Positions 35,401 to 46,600 of a DNA stretch of 64,000 nucleotides are shown here, piece after piece. Origin of the DNA: Theristus sp. LFF4_11 (taxonomy: Eukaryota > Nematoda > Chromadorea > Monhysterida > Xyalidae); NCBI GenBank assembly GCA_030248135.1, contig JASANC010000829.1:82535-146534 (forward strand), in the 5' to 3' direction. Under the pieces are notes generated by a model. It had not been told where the DNA came from and made no database searches. It was given only the letters and a program-made list of their open reading frames with translations. Numbering within the stretch: the first letter of the stretch is position 1; the number at the start of each line of letters is the position of its first letter. The position numbers and the translations under genes were made by a program.

Positions 35401-38400
35401 ACGATGCAGCAACCGAGGGTGGTGCACGTACCCCATCGACTTTGGATTCGTTGAGCGACATTCTCAGTTTGCCAAAGACCTCGAAACCCGTCAAAGTGGC
35501 GCCGACCGAGGACGACGGTGAGAAACTGGAATTTCTCTCACATTGCAGTACTCAGCACACACAGTCGGCCTGGCTAGTTCGTAGTATTAGCTAACTCAAA
35601 AACGTATACAGCCAGCTGATTGGTTGATGCATGCATTGCTGTGGAGGCGCAGTTTGGTTTGCACAAGACGCATTCATGTTGCAGTATGTTTTAACTAGCT
35701 GAGCGGTCACTAAATACTGCAACATGACTGCTCCCATAGAATGCATGCATCAGTTGGTCACCAACCAATCAGCTAATTGGATATGTTATAGAGTTAGACT
35801 GTAATTGGTTGATTGCGCACACGTGTAGTTCGATTGTATTGCATTGCGGGTGACGCATTCACTCCGCTCAGGATGACGGCGAGAATGCATCAAACTACAC
35901 GTGAGCGCGTAAACAACCAATCAGCTAACACCACAAACTAGCCAAACCGATTATAATTGAAATATTGCAGGGCGAATTACAGCCTGTGAGACAGTTTGCT
36001 TTCCTGTAGCTGTCGTGCTGAGTGTCTTGTTTCCACCGAGTGAGCAGAAAAACGTGGCCGTGCCGGCTGACGACCGGCTGACGTTCTTCTGGGAGTCGAC
36101 AAACAGTGCGCAACTGTGCAGAGCGTTTTTCTCGTTGTTTCAGACCCACTGTCTAGCACGCAGGTGCACCGGAGTGCTGTGTCGGCACAGGTGAATCGAA
36201 ACAACCGGGCAGACGTGCACGAGGTCGGCACATGTCGCACAATACGCATAGTTTTCGTTGTTTCAGTCAGAACTTTTAGTTTTGAAATCATGGCTTCTAT
36301 TGGTTTTTCAAGTCGGGACCGTTTTTTCGTGCTCAATTTTTCTGTGGCTCTCTCCAATACAGACGCAATGGCACAAGCACGAACCAAACTCATAGTGCAA
36401 GTTCAGTGCAACACGCGCCTGCTCACCTGTTACAGAGTTTCAGTTTGAAGACAGTGCACTCTGTTACATCTTATAACACAGTGATGTTCCGCAGTCACAA
36501 ACAAACACTGGCACACATACAGTGATATCGTTTGAATGCGTCGGTGTGTGCAGTGCGTGTTTGTTACTGTGCTAGCAACATCACATCCCCACTGACTTAT
36601 AACAGAGTGCACACTTCTTCACACTAGGACTTGTTCATAAACCATTTCGTCTCCGCAACTTTATTAGCTGTAGCTCTATAAACAAACACAATTGACAACA
36701 AATTCCAAAGAAATCCACTGGGTAACAACAAGACATTTGCAGATCCAATACATGACAGCACGACCGATCCAGTTGTCGAGCGGCCTCAAGCGCTGTCCAA
36801 TTTGCAGTTTCGAGACGCCCTCTGCCACTTACATGACCTTGCACATGCGTGTGCACTCGATGGATCGCAACTTCCAGTGCGGCTATTGCACGTTTCGCTT
36901 TCAGACAAAACACGCCATGCAGCAACACGTGAAATTCGTGCACTTGTTACATGGTTGGTTTGCGTTTGCACTCCTCTCCTGGTCGCAACACCGTGAACTG
37001 TTGTGCAAATTGAAGGGGAAGTCCTAGTCTTAACGCGGTTCACTCTTTCCCATGGGAATCCCTGGTCTGAAGACCGTGCATCCTGCACGTTGTAGGGAAG
37101 TCCGCAGTGACAAGCTGTCGCCGCTGTGTGCTGGTGTCGTGCAGCACATTCGCTCGATAGCACTTGTATTTTAGGTGAGAAAGTGCATCGTTATGCGTTC
37201 AAGACTCCGGATTTCTCAGGGTTTTTTGAAACGCCCTTGGTTTCTTGTGACACCTAAACTCAAAACTTCAGGTGTCTGGCAAAAAATTTAGGTGTCCAAA
37301 AACTGCTTCAAAAGGGCTGTCAACAACTGAATGCGCGTATCAGCCTGCACAGATTGCATGCATCAACTGCACGTGTGTGTGCAACCAACCAATCAGCTAG
37401 TTAGATATGAGCGAAATGGACTGCAACCAATATTTTCCAAAAAAATCTGAAACTCCTCATTTGCAGACGAGAAACTGAGGCCGCCGAACAGTGGCGCCGT
37501 TACGGAGTTTGTGTGCGAGTATTGCGAACGCGGCTTCAAGAGTGCACATCGACTGGCGCAGCATAAACAGATTCATGAACAGCAGACAGCAGGCACAGAG
37601 TACACACTGCGGTGTCCGGATTGTTCGCTCGAGTTTGCGTCCATTGACGAACTCGACAGCCACATGCAAACGCACGGCACGCCAGGTGCGCGTGGGCCGA
37701 GCACATCGGCTGTTCGGTTGCCACCCCCAGGAGCGTCTGATTAGTTTTGTGATTATAACCAGTAAAACAAATACAGACATTGAATTGTGCTAAGGTTGAC
37801 TATTTATTTTACCGTGTATTTTGTGATTGTGTCATAAATCGATTTTCTCAGCCATAACATTTTCGTTTGTCTCTCAGAGACACGAACGCACGCTTGTGCG
37901 ACGGAGCCGGAAACCGGCTGTACGCTGCGGTTCTCGAGTCCAACGCTGCACGCGATGCACATTCGCCTGCGGCACATTTCCAGCGTGCCGTTGGTCGATG
38001 CAGTTTGCGGTGGCGCCATGTTCGTTGGTCAGTCGACCTTGCGCGCGTATTGCTGTCAACTGTGCCCGTACAAGACGCAGAGCAAGAGTAGACTCGATCG
38101 GCATTTGTTGTGAGTCGTCTGCTGTGTTCGGGTGGGCGTGAGGAGACCCGAGGATGTTGCACTTGGCAGTTGGCTTGCCATCGCTGCATGTAAACCGTTT
38201 TTTATGACACAAATCGACTGTATCTGTATGATCTGACGAGTGTTGTATCCCTTTCGCAATACTTTCGAGCTGCATGATTCCAGAACGTACCAAATTTGTC
38301 AGGTCTCACTCGGACGAGCGTCCCTTCAAATGTCCGAAATGTTCGTTTCGATTCAAACTGGAAGAAGGCGCCGTGGATCATTTGAAGCGGCGTCATCCGG

Positions 38401-41400
38401 AGTTCTATGATGAGTTGGTCGAGAAACGCATGACCGTGTTGGAATGTAAGTGATCTGAGCTGCAAAGTGTCAGTGTCAAGTCAAGTCGTGTTTATGAATG
38501 CAGTATTTAGTGATGCGTAGCTCTGCGAATGCTAACATAGCTAGGTGTCACTAAATACTGCTTCATGAACGCCTCTTTATGCCTGCAAATAGTTCATTGG
38601 TCGAACATTGTAATGCGGCAATCAATCAACAATTTGTGTGTATTGTGTCAATGGATGAGGGAACAAAGAGAAAACTGGGTTTTTTCAATCGACTCGGCTT
38701 GCTGATTTTTAGTTTTCACCAGTCCATTCGGAACTTATTTTATTCAGAGCGCAGTTCGTTTTTTGTTGTTTTTTCGTAGTAAACACGTCGGCAATAGAAT
38801 AAAGTTGCATTCGCACTCACAATTCGTGTTGCAGTGAAAAATGAATTGCTGCGTCACGCGCTGGAGGAAGACGCCGCAAACGCGACGGACGGCAACAGCA
38901 GCGAGTTGAGTCGGTCGGAGTCAACCGAGACGCAGCTGGCGACCGCTGTGAGGGCGCTGGTCGCTGACGCGAATGGGCAGCGCGATCAGGTAAAAAGGGG
39001 CAATGCAGAGAAGCAACTTTTCAATTTGTCGCCCCCACACCCATCGGTTCCAGAGACCCGGAAGATACGACACTCCGCTGGTAAGCGGTGAGTTGAGTTG
39101 GTCGGATCTCGGCGGCAGACTTGGAATTGACCGAGACTGAATTGGCCAGCGTGGTGAGAGCAGTCGCCGCTGGCACGATGGTGCAAGGCGATCAACGGCA
39201 GACGCCGCACACGACAGAGACAGAGAGATCGTTTTTTGTCGCTCTCGCAGCGACACGATCGTGTATGCGAAACACATACGGTGACATTGCACTTGGAGTA
39301 AAAACCGCAATATAATTTTCACTTTTTGCTGTTTTTTCCTCAGACTACACAATCACCAACCACCATAACACTACCACCGCAAACGACGGAGACCACCTCG
39401 ATACAAACAGCATCCGGCCCAGACTCAAGGGACCAATCAGCGACGGACACGTCTGAGGCCGCTGGCCAACCAGCAGCTGCCACCGACAACATCAGCCAAC
39501 CAACGGACAGCAGCGTCAGTGTGTCAGACGCGAATCAGAGGGTGCCGACCACCGTTGCAACGCCCGCCACCCCTGAGATCGGAAGCAAACTGCAAGCAAG
39601 CGCCAGCTGGGCCAACGTCGGCAGTGCGCCTGCACGCTCGTGGTCGCCTGCGCAGCCGGCGCGTTCGGCGCCCAATCAGACTCGAAATGCGATCGAGTGA
39701 GTTTTTTCTGGTTTGTTCTTGATAGAATTTTTGAAACTGAAGATTGCGCAGTTTGTTCATGGTGTGTTTTTATTCTAATACTTTCTGAATTTATTGGTAG
39801 CTCTCCTAACCTGCTGCTAGAAAGTCGAAACTAATCAAACCAAGTACAACCAGAATAGCGGTGGAACGTGAGTTTCGAAATTGACCGGCTGTAGACTACG
39901 ACGTGTAGTTTGCAGGTTAAAAACCAACAAACTAGTGTGGTTTTGTTTAGTATATGGACGACTGAGCCCCGCCCAGGGGTGTGTGCGGCACTTGTGACTT
40001 GTGCAGACAGACACGCCCCACTTGACGGCGTTCTCCATACCTTTTTCTAAGTTAGCCGTGGCGTGGTGACTGGAAAACGTTGCCTAAATTGCTGTTCGTC
40101 CGTTCACCATTCATTTCGTAACGGGGTACACGTTCATGGGATTGCAGCGCACCACTGAAGCCACGCGAATACTTTGAATGCGACGTTTGCTCGAAGACGT
40201 TCGACAAGCCGTCGAAGTTGATCATGCACATGCGCACGCACACCGGCGAGAAGCCGTGGCTCTGCGACGTCTGTGGCAAAGGATTCGCGTCGCGCGACTC
40301 ACTCCGCTACCACACGTTCACCTACCACACCGGTGAGCGAAAGCTGTTCTTGGTTTGCTCGGTGTCCCACTCTGCACCCCACCGTTTCCAGAAAACCCGA
40401 TGGTTGTGGCAAATTAAAGGTAGCACAAATATGTCAGTAGCAGTTTTGTTTATTGATATTGGTGCACTTTTTTCGATTTGTCATTTCAGTACCGGGACAA
40501 GCCGTGGAGACTGTATTTGAATATACCGCCGACGGAACCGTAATCGCTTCAGGTTTGTGTTTTTTTTTCAAATTACACGTCATGCTGATTTGCAACTGAT
40601 TGTGTTCTATCCCAGAGTTCCGTTTTTTCTCGTTCAAAGTGCTTCGCCATCGCCAATGTGTGTACTTCAACGCGATTTGAAGAAGTTGAAATGTGATGCT
40701 TCGTGAATTTCTTCGCAAGCATTCAGTGGTGTGATAGCACTACTGGACTACCAAGCTTCTGTGAAAGTGGCTGCGTTCCGTGAAAGTGCCCTCGTGCGGA
40801 TGTCATTTTTGCACTTTTGTTCGTCAGAACAACCGGCCGAGCAGTACGCGTGCACGGTGTGCGAGAAGTCGTTTTGCCTGAAACGAGCCCTGCAGCGACA
40901 CATGATGACGCACATGGACGCCAAGGAGTTTCAGTGCGACCAGTGTGATTGTGCTTACAAGTGAGATCTGTTAACAAGCCGAAACTGGGTTAACAAGCAG
41001 TGACGTTGCACTGTCAACAAACACACAGGCACCGCACACGTCAGTGCTGACGCGCTTGCTACTGTACCATGCGTGTGTGTGTGCGCGTGTTTGTTTGTCA
41101 CTCTGCAACATTATTCATAGGGAGTTTATCATGTCAGCTTGATAACATCTGTCAGATACAAAACGTCGCTGGACACGCACAAGAAGGTCGAGCATGGTAT
41201 CGGGCGCAACTTTGACATGGAACGCATGAAACCCGGCTTCAATGGTTAGTAACTTCAGTTTCAGTTTAGTTTTAGAAAAATTTCCACTGACGGTTATAAC
41301 GCAGTGATGTTGTGCAGCAGTCACGAACAAACACACAGGCACAGATGTGCTACCACGCGCGTTGCATTTGTGTGTGTGCCAGTGTGATGGTTTTGCCATG

Positions 41401-42873
41401 TCATAAACCAAGGACACTGCCTTCAAACTGGGACTTCACTAGTGTTGCGATTCTGCACGCACGATCATGCGTTGATCATGATCACATTACTTGCGAATGC
41501 GTTGTCGCCGAAATGTGACGTGCGGACATGCGAAAGTTGTGTTTGACTGAGATTTGCCAACGAGCCTGCATTCATTTCAGTCGCTGCCAACCGCTACGAG
41601 TGCGACCGCTGCCACCAATTGTTCAAATGGCGTAAATCGTTGAACAAACACGTCGAGCGCGACGAGTGCACCGAGCGCAATGCGGTGGAGGTGCACTGCG
41701 ACGGCGATGTCGGCGAGACGCTCGGTCGGGCATTGGCGAGAAACGTGACATTGTAGCTCATAGACGACGGTCGCGAACGAAACAGCGCGTTCAGTGTTCG
41801 GCTGTGCGGCTTTTCCACGAATCCATTCAACATTACTCTGCCTTTTCTGTACTAAAAGATGATACGTACATTGATGCTGCACGATGCGGGGTCAGGTGCG
41901 GCCCACCCATTTCCGGCCCACACATTAGCGTGCCGACATTAGCGTCCCACCCATTAGCGGCCTGACACGCGCGTATTCAATTAATCAGCTCGTTACAAAC
42001 GTTTTCAAACATTCCAGTAAACATAGACGGTGCCACAGAAGAGGCTGAGGAAGCAGACACCTCGATCGATCAATCCGACTCGTCCGAACGTCGAAACACC
42101 CCGGAAAGCGGACGGCAGAGCAGGAGGAAACGTGCGTCGAGCTCGAAACTGAGCCCATCGGAAACTGACGATGCGGACAATCAAGACGTGTTCGGCAGAC
42201 GCTTGACGCAAAAGCAACAGCAAACGAGAAAACGGCCGAGGTTGAGCGGGGGCGGTAATCCGGCCGTGCAGGCGGTCAGTGAAGCGACGGCCGAATTGGT
42301 GCGTTCAAGAACGCCGAAACTGATTTGCATTTGGCAGTTGCTTTTGGTAAATGATGTGAAATGGTTTGAATGGAATTTTGTCTTGAATGAAATTTTGGGG
42401 AATTTAATAGGTGACTTTGTTTTGACTTGGTTGGAATGCCTGTTGATTGGTTGATGCAACCAATTAGCTGAATGGATGTCGAATCAGTAAAGGTTTGAAT
42501 GTGGTTGACTGAAATAATGCGGCGAGTGATTGGAATGCCCGTTGATTTGTTGCACCAGACTTTCACATAATGCAGCAAAATAAAATCGTGACAAACAACA
42601 GCGAAAGTGGAATGCTTCGATTATTGAAGTAAACATAACATTTTATTTTCTATATTTTATTGTATTTTTTTATTTTAAAAACCCAATCTCAATGCCTTTT
42701 TCTAGAACCAACCAAACCAACAACAACAAGTGCAACCGGTCAATGCAGTACCGGATGAAACTGTCACAGCTGTGCAGGCAATCGAGTCAGACCAGCCAGC
42801 ACAACCGGTTGAGACGCCGCCCACCCGGGCCAGCACGCGAGCCCGCAGAGCACCGCGGGTGCTCACAAGATGA
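32443..42873 (+). CDS. Multi-C2H2 zinc-finger nuclear protein
   Basis: Probable DNA-binding transcription factor; no orthologue named. Exons: 32443-32628, 32919-33126, 33515 to about 33713, 35380-35517, 35971-36190, about 36743-36953, 37466-37685, 37878-38109, 38303-38445, 38835-38989, 39344-39696, 40148-40332, 40490-40552, 40828-40960, 41156-41244, 41581 to about 41728, 42018-42298, 42706-42873. About twelve fingers, e.g. CPICSFETPSATYMTLHMRV then H, CEYCERGFKSAHRLAQHKQI then H, CQLCPYKTQSKSRLDRHLL then SH, and the classic pair joined by HTGEKPW in exon 40148-40332. One is degenerate (exon 37878) and one ends C2HC (exon 41581). The N-terminus is acidic/Gln/Pro-rich, with Ser/Thr-rich linkers between finger clusters and basic nuclear-import-like patches (RRKRASSSK, RKRPR) near the C-terminus. 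Joins at 36190-36743 and 41728-42018 are uncertain. Confidence 0.78.
33919..34005 (+). other. Possible cassette exon of the zinc-finger gene
   Basis: An acceptor TTTTTTGCAG precedes an open stretch ELDVVGVVVHNSSRTKRTT ending at a GTAGAAAG donor. Entry and exit are both phase 1, so inclusion or skipping keeps the frame between exons 33515 and 35380. The DVVGVVV strand resembles an OB-fold beta strand, but the similarity is too short to name a domain. Confidence 0.4.
34196..34990. mobile_element. hAT-type MITE in a zinc-finger gene intron
   Basis: Terminal TAGGGTTGGCA and TGCCAACCCTA (inner bases partly diverged) are flanked by GACGCACA on both sides (34188-34195 and 34991-34998), an exact 8-bp duplication. 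Subterminal arms are rich in TTTTTTACCGGTA motifs. 795 bases; no intact transposase. Confidence 0.88.
35151..35306. mobile_element. Short MITE, TTAGTTTTTTGTGCGTACG ends
   Basis: AATTAGTTTTTTGTGCGTAC at the left and GTACGGACAAAAAACTAAAT at the right form an inverted repeat of about 20 bases. A left-end-like sequence (GTTTAGCAATTAGTTTTTCT) also occurs at about 30470-30494 inside the 2-kb element. Confidence 0.6.
35613..35780. repeat. AGCTGATTGGTT hairpin element (copy 2)
   Basis: AGCTGATTGGTTGATGCATG and CATGCATCAGTTGGTCACC with ACCAATCAGCT form mirrored arms. Inside, GTTGCAGTAT and ATACTGCAAC are also mirrored. Intron of the zinc-finger gene. Confidence 0.6.
35795..35940. repeat. AGCTGATTGGTT hairpin element (copy 3)
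   Basis: ATTGGTTGATTGCGCACACG and CGTGAGCGCGTAAACAACCA with AATCAGCT are mirrored, with GTGTAGTT and AACTACAC inside. Adjacent to copy 2, about 15 bases apart. Confidence 0.55.
36437..36640. repeat. CAAACAAACACACAGGCAC hairpin element (copy 3)
   Basis: This is the clearest copy. GTGCACTCTGTTAC then TATAACACAGTGATGTT on the left are mirrored by AACATCAC and TTATAACAGAGTGCAC on the right. The inner arms are CAGTCACAAACAAACACTGG and its diverged inverse. Intron of the zinc-finger gene. Confidence 0.65.
38480..38582. repeat. Short palindromic element
   Basis: TCATGAAGCAGTATTTAGTG-type arms: GAATGCAGTATTTAGTGATG on the left and TCACTAAATACTGCTTCATG on the right. The TCACTAAATACTGC motif also occurs inside the hairpin at 35613-35780, so these families share parts. 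Confidence 0.55.
39088..39205 (+). pseudogene. Decayed duplicate of zinc-finger gene exon 38835-38989
   Basis: GTGAGTTGAGTTGGTCGGAT, then ACCGAGACTGAATTGGCC and GTGGTGAGAGC, parallel the second half of exon 38835-38989 (GAGTTGAGTCGGTCGGAGTC, ACCGAGACGCAGCTGGCG, GCTGTGAGGGC) in order. The frame is broken relative to the original, and no splice acceptor gives the right phase. Exon 39344 joins the original exon directly. Confidence 0.55.
40980..41130. repeat. CAAACAAACACACAGGCAC hairpin element (copy 4)
   Basis: GTTGCACTGTCAACAAACAC with ACAGGCACCGCACACG is mirrored by GTGTGTGCGCGTGTTTGTTT. It lies between two exons that share one zinc finger (40828-40960 and 41156-41244). Confidence 0.55.
41275..41430. 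repeat. CAAACAAACACACAGGCAC hairpin element (copy 5)
   Basis: CAGTCACGAACAAACACACA with GGCAC and the partner TTGTGTGTGTGCCAGTGTG are mirrored. Flanking TATAACGCAGTGATGTT matches copy 3. Confidence 0.5.
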
Positions 42874-43622
42874 CGTGGTCGGGCCATGGGGGTGGTTTCT
42901 GATTTGTGTTAACCTTTATTTCTGGATAGATCATAGATGTGGTTGATCATAATGTATCGATACTTGACTTGCAGTGGTTTCCATGTGATGTTCTGACTGT
43001 CTGCCCATGTGAATTACGTTCTGAATTTCAATCTTGAATGATGTGGTTATTGTAAGGTCTCTGATCATTTCAATAGTATTATTGTTAATGTTTTCGTGCA
43101 TTGTATAATTGTTGCTTTGTGTGTGTCTGTGTGTTGTATTTTTTTCGGAGGTTTTTATTTTGTTCTCTTTGTGGGTCAGGGTCCATGTTGGTTCGTTTTA
43201 TATCCGTCTTGTTATTTCGTTGTTCTGGTATTTTCAGGCGTCGTCATTGACTTTTTATGTAATTTATTGCTTTTTCTGTTAGCATTTGCTAAATATTTTT
43301 TAGAGTTCCTTCTGATTTAAGAACTGAAAACCATGTAGCATTTTCTGAAGTTGATTTGATGGTTTTTATTTGTGAAAATATGACATGGGATAAACCGTAC
43401 CAAGTAAGAAAATCGGATCGTTTTTTGTTCCAATTGGTCCGCCTGGCCGGTCAACCAGTTTGCTTCAGTGTGATTACCGCACTTTAGCAAAATCTGCATG
43501 AACGGAGAAACGCAAAAAAAGTTGTAGTTTGGAACTGATGGTAAAGTTTTTTCAGATTTCAGAAACAATTCTCGAAACTTGTTGAACAAAATACTGCACA
43601 AGCGCATTAAAATAACTCGGAA
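42874..43622. other. Intergenic between zinc-finger gene and BABAM2
   Basis: T-rich with no coding support. Probable 3' UTR of the zinc-finger gene followed by the BABAM2 promoter region. Confidence 0.35.
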
Positions 43623-46600
43623 ATGCCGCCACGTGCTGCCGTTCAAGCTCACCACGACGAGTGTTTGGTGGAGTGGCTGCGGTCTCAGGTTGGCGGTGTT
43701 TGCTCACGTGTCCCTTCAGCACTGGGTTTTTTTACAAAGCGTCTTGGGTGTTTTCTGTCGCGTAAACTCGTCCAGCCAATGTTGTTTTAAAATGCCTGTC
43801 AACACCATGAGAACATTTGAAAGGTTGAACACATGCGACGTGAACCGTTGGGGCTGGGAGACGTCGCCTGGGACATCACACAGTCGTCGTCGAGGTTGGG
43901 TTTGTGTGGTTGGTTGTGCGCTCACGTGTCGTGTGACGCATGCATTCTGTGGAGACGAGCAGTGCATGCATCGCACAGCACAAATTGTTAAAATAATTGC
44001 TAAAGTGACCCGTCCGTGCACTTCAGGAACTTGTGTCACTTGCATTTTTGAATTCCCGTGTCATGCATGAAACTGCAATTCCATGGAGTCGCAGAACCAA
44101 GCGAAAAAATACCAATAAACTGAACGTTTTTTCGCATTAATTGCAGCGCGTTGCGAGTGGAACGGGAGCAGCGACCTCTGAACGATCAGTTCACAATCTC
44201 AGTCGACTGCTTCAAATATCAAACGATGAAAAGTGTGCTTCTTTTCTAGGACCGATCAGGTTTTTGGTCAGAAATAGGTGCATCGATGGAAGAATGCAAT
44301 AAGACAGTGGCAGAAATACGTGCCCGTGCAAGACAATTGAATAGACCAGAATTTTATAAGAAAAAATGTTATAGATTTAATCGCCGTTTGTAGCACCTAC
44401 CGTTTTGATTTTAAAACGACAACAAAATATTTAATTTTTCTTAATTCACGAATTTCAGTGCACTTCATTTTCAACTGGAACGACCCTTTGATGCCGCCGG
44501 AAATCGAGTTCCACGGAAACTTCGCGGGCGTGTCGGAGTTTGATCCGGATGTTGACAACATCGACTCTTACCCGGTGTGTTGCTTGACGGTTTTATTGAA
44601 TTCAACTGTTAGTTTTTGTTGTTCCATGATTTCAAGTTCAGTTGCATATTATCGGTTCTTTTGGTTCTGAGACTCAATGCGAGCATTGGCTGCGGCAAGT
44701 TCTCCCCGGACTACCAAAACTTAAAAAAATCAGGCAAAATTGAAAATGAATGTAATTTTGAAAGATAAAACGTTCTTCAAACACCAATTCAAGCACAACA
44801 ACATTCTCCGCAGGCGTGGAACGGTCACGACGCCGCGTGCCTGCGTCGTTGGCTGAGGCAAATTCTGATCGACTACGAAAGCTTCATCTGGCAGCGCTGT
44901 GTCGTCCAGTCGAAGAATCCGAAACTGCCGATCGTGTCAATGCTCGCGGTGAAGGAGAAATTCGAACACGAACAACTGGCCAGAGACGGTGCCTGCAACC
45001 GACTGCCCATGTGCTTCTCGATTCACTCGATTCAGGTTGGCTGGGCGAGTCATCTTGGGAAACTAGCTGACGGGCGTGTTTCACTCAGTCACAGCTGAGT
45101 TCCTTTCGATATCGAGGATGCTTTGGAGAAAGTCCACGGTTGCATTGCCTCGGTGTTGCATGTTTCCTTCTACCACATGAGCCATGTAACCGGGTGCCAA
45201 TGTGCTTCTCGATTTGAGGCGCATTCATGAAGGTTTATTCGATTATTCGATTCACTTTAAGATTTCAAGTATTGAGCTTTGTCAGCAACCAGCTAATTGG
45301 CTCGATTTCAGGTCGCTTTATTCTGATTGGTCATTTTTGTCGTATTATCAGACAAGTCAACATGAACAACATTTTTCCAGAACACCTGTGACGTGGATAT
45401 TTTGATCAAAATCAAACTGGCCGCCATGCTGGCGCTACCGCAGCAGCTGCACTCCGATGAAGATCAGGTTGTATTTTAAAAATTATCTCAAATTTCCAGA
45501 CAATTTTCGTGGAATTTTTTACGGTACCTACCTACCGTATTTTGTCTCGATTCGACATTACTTTGTGTGACATTGATTGTCAATGGTTTGGATTTGCTTC
45601 GGTTGGCTTGTGGCCACGCACGCATATTTGCATAAAACGAATTTTAACGTTAATTTTTGCCTTGTGGGCTGTGGCCTGACACCGCGAGTCCTGAACACTG
45701 TTTTTGCAGTTTTGACCGGTAAGCGAAACCGCGGGAAGTCGTGTCAAAACCGAACAGACCACGGTACATGGTTAAGACCGTACTCTGTAGTCTCAAAACC
45801 CACTATCACCGTGCTAATTGCAGTGCTGCGTTTCAGAGTGATTTGCAGATGGCAATGCACGAAAAGCAAACGTGTGTTCTCGTGGATATGCTCTTGCGTT
45901 GAAATCAGTCAGTTTGCCTGCGTGCACGCAACTGAGCACCGCAGTTCACTCAAGTGCGAGTGTTGTTCTATTCACTCGAGTTTGCACTGCTCCGTTTGCA
46001 GCCAGCGCCTTCGGAGCCGGACATGCTGCTGCGCGTCAGACTGCACGACTGCGGCACAGCGGGCGCACACTGCCGCCTGTTCTTCTCGCCATTTCTCACC
46101 GCGTGAGCGACTTTTTTCCTCTGTTTTGTTCGTGAAAACATATTTGTGCAATGGGCCTATTTTGTTTGTTGTTGAATGGATCTTATCGGTTCGAAGAAGA
46201 GGGCGGCTTTTGGTCTGTCTATTTTAGGATAAAACTGACTGACTGACTGACTGAGGATAATACGCACAATCGAGCTGCTAAAACTGCGAGAAAAATCTGA
46301 CAGGTTTGAAGAAACATGCGTGTTTTATCTCTTGTTTTACGTTCAGCCTGCTCTCGGCAAACGAAATGCGAACCGAGAAGCCGCACATACCGCCGTTGAC
46401 CGACGGCTCGTCTGCCAAGCCTGTGGCGTTGGAGCAATTCCTGCATGAGACGTACAAGTTCTTCAACAGTTGGGTGAGTCGCGCGATCGCTGCGTTGTAC
46501 CAATCAAGCGCATTTGCTTGGCTTGGGCATTGCTGGGGCAGCCAGTTTATTTCTTTTGTTTTGTGAAATTGGCTGATTGGCTACAGATCAATTGAAGTAT

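Noticed and set aside
43579..44070. Long plus-strand open frame as the first BABAM2 exon
   Set aside because: It has no ATG near its beginning and no similarity to the family. Only its early part, spliced near 43688, could fit the phase of exon 44147.
46235..46256. CTGA microsatellite as a regulatory element
   Set aside because: A short CTGACTGACTGACTGA run with no supporting context; ordinary microsatellite.
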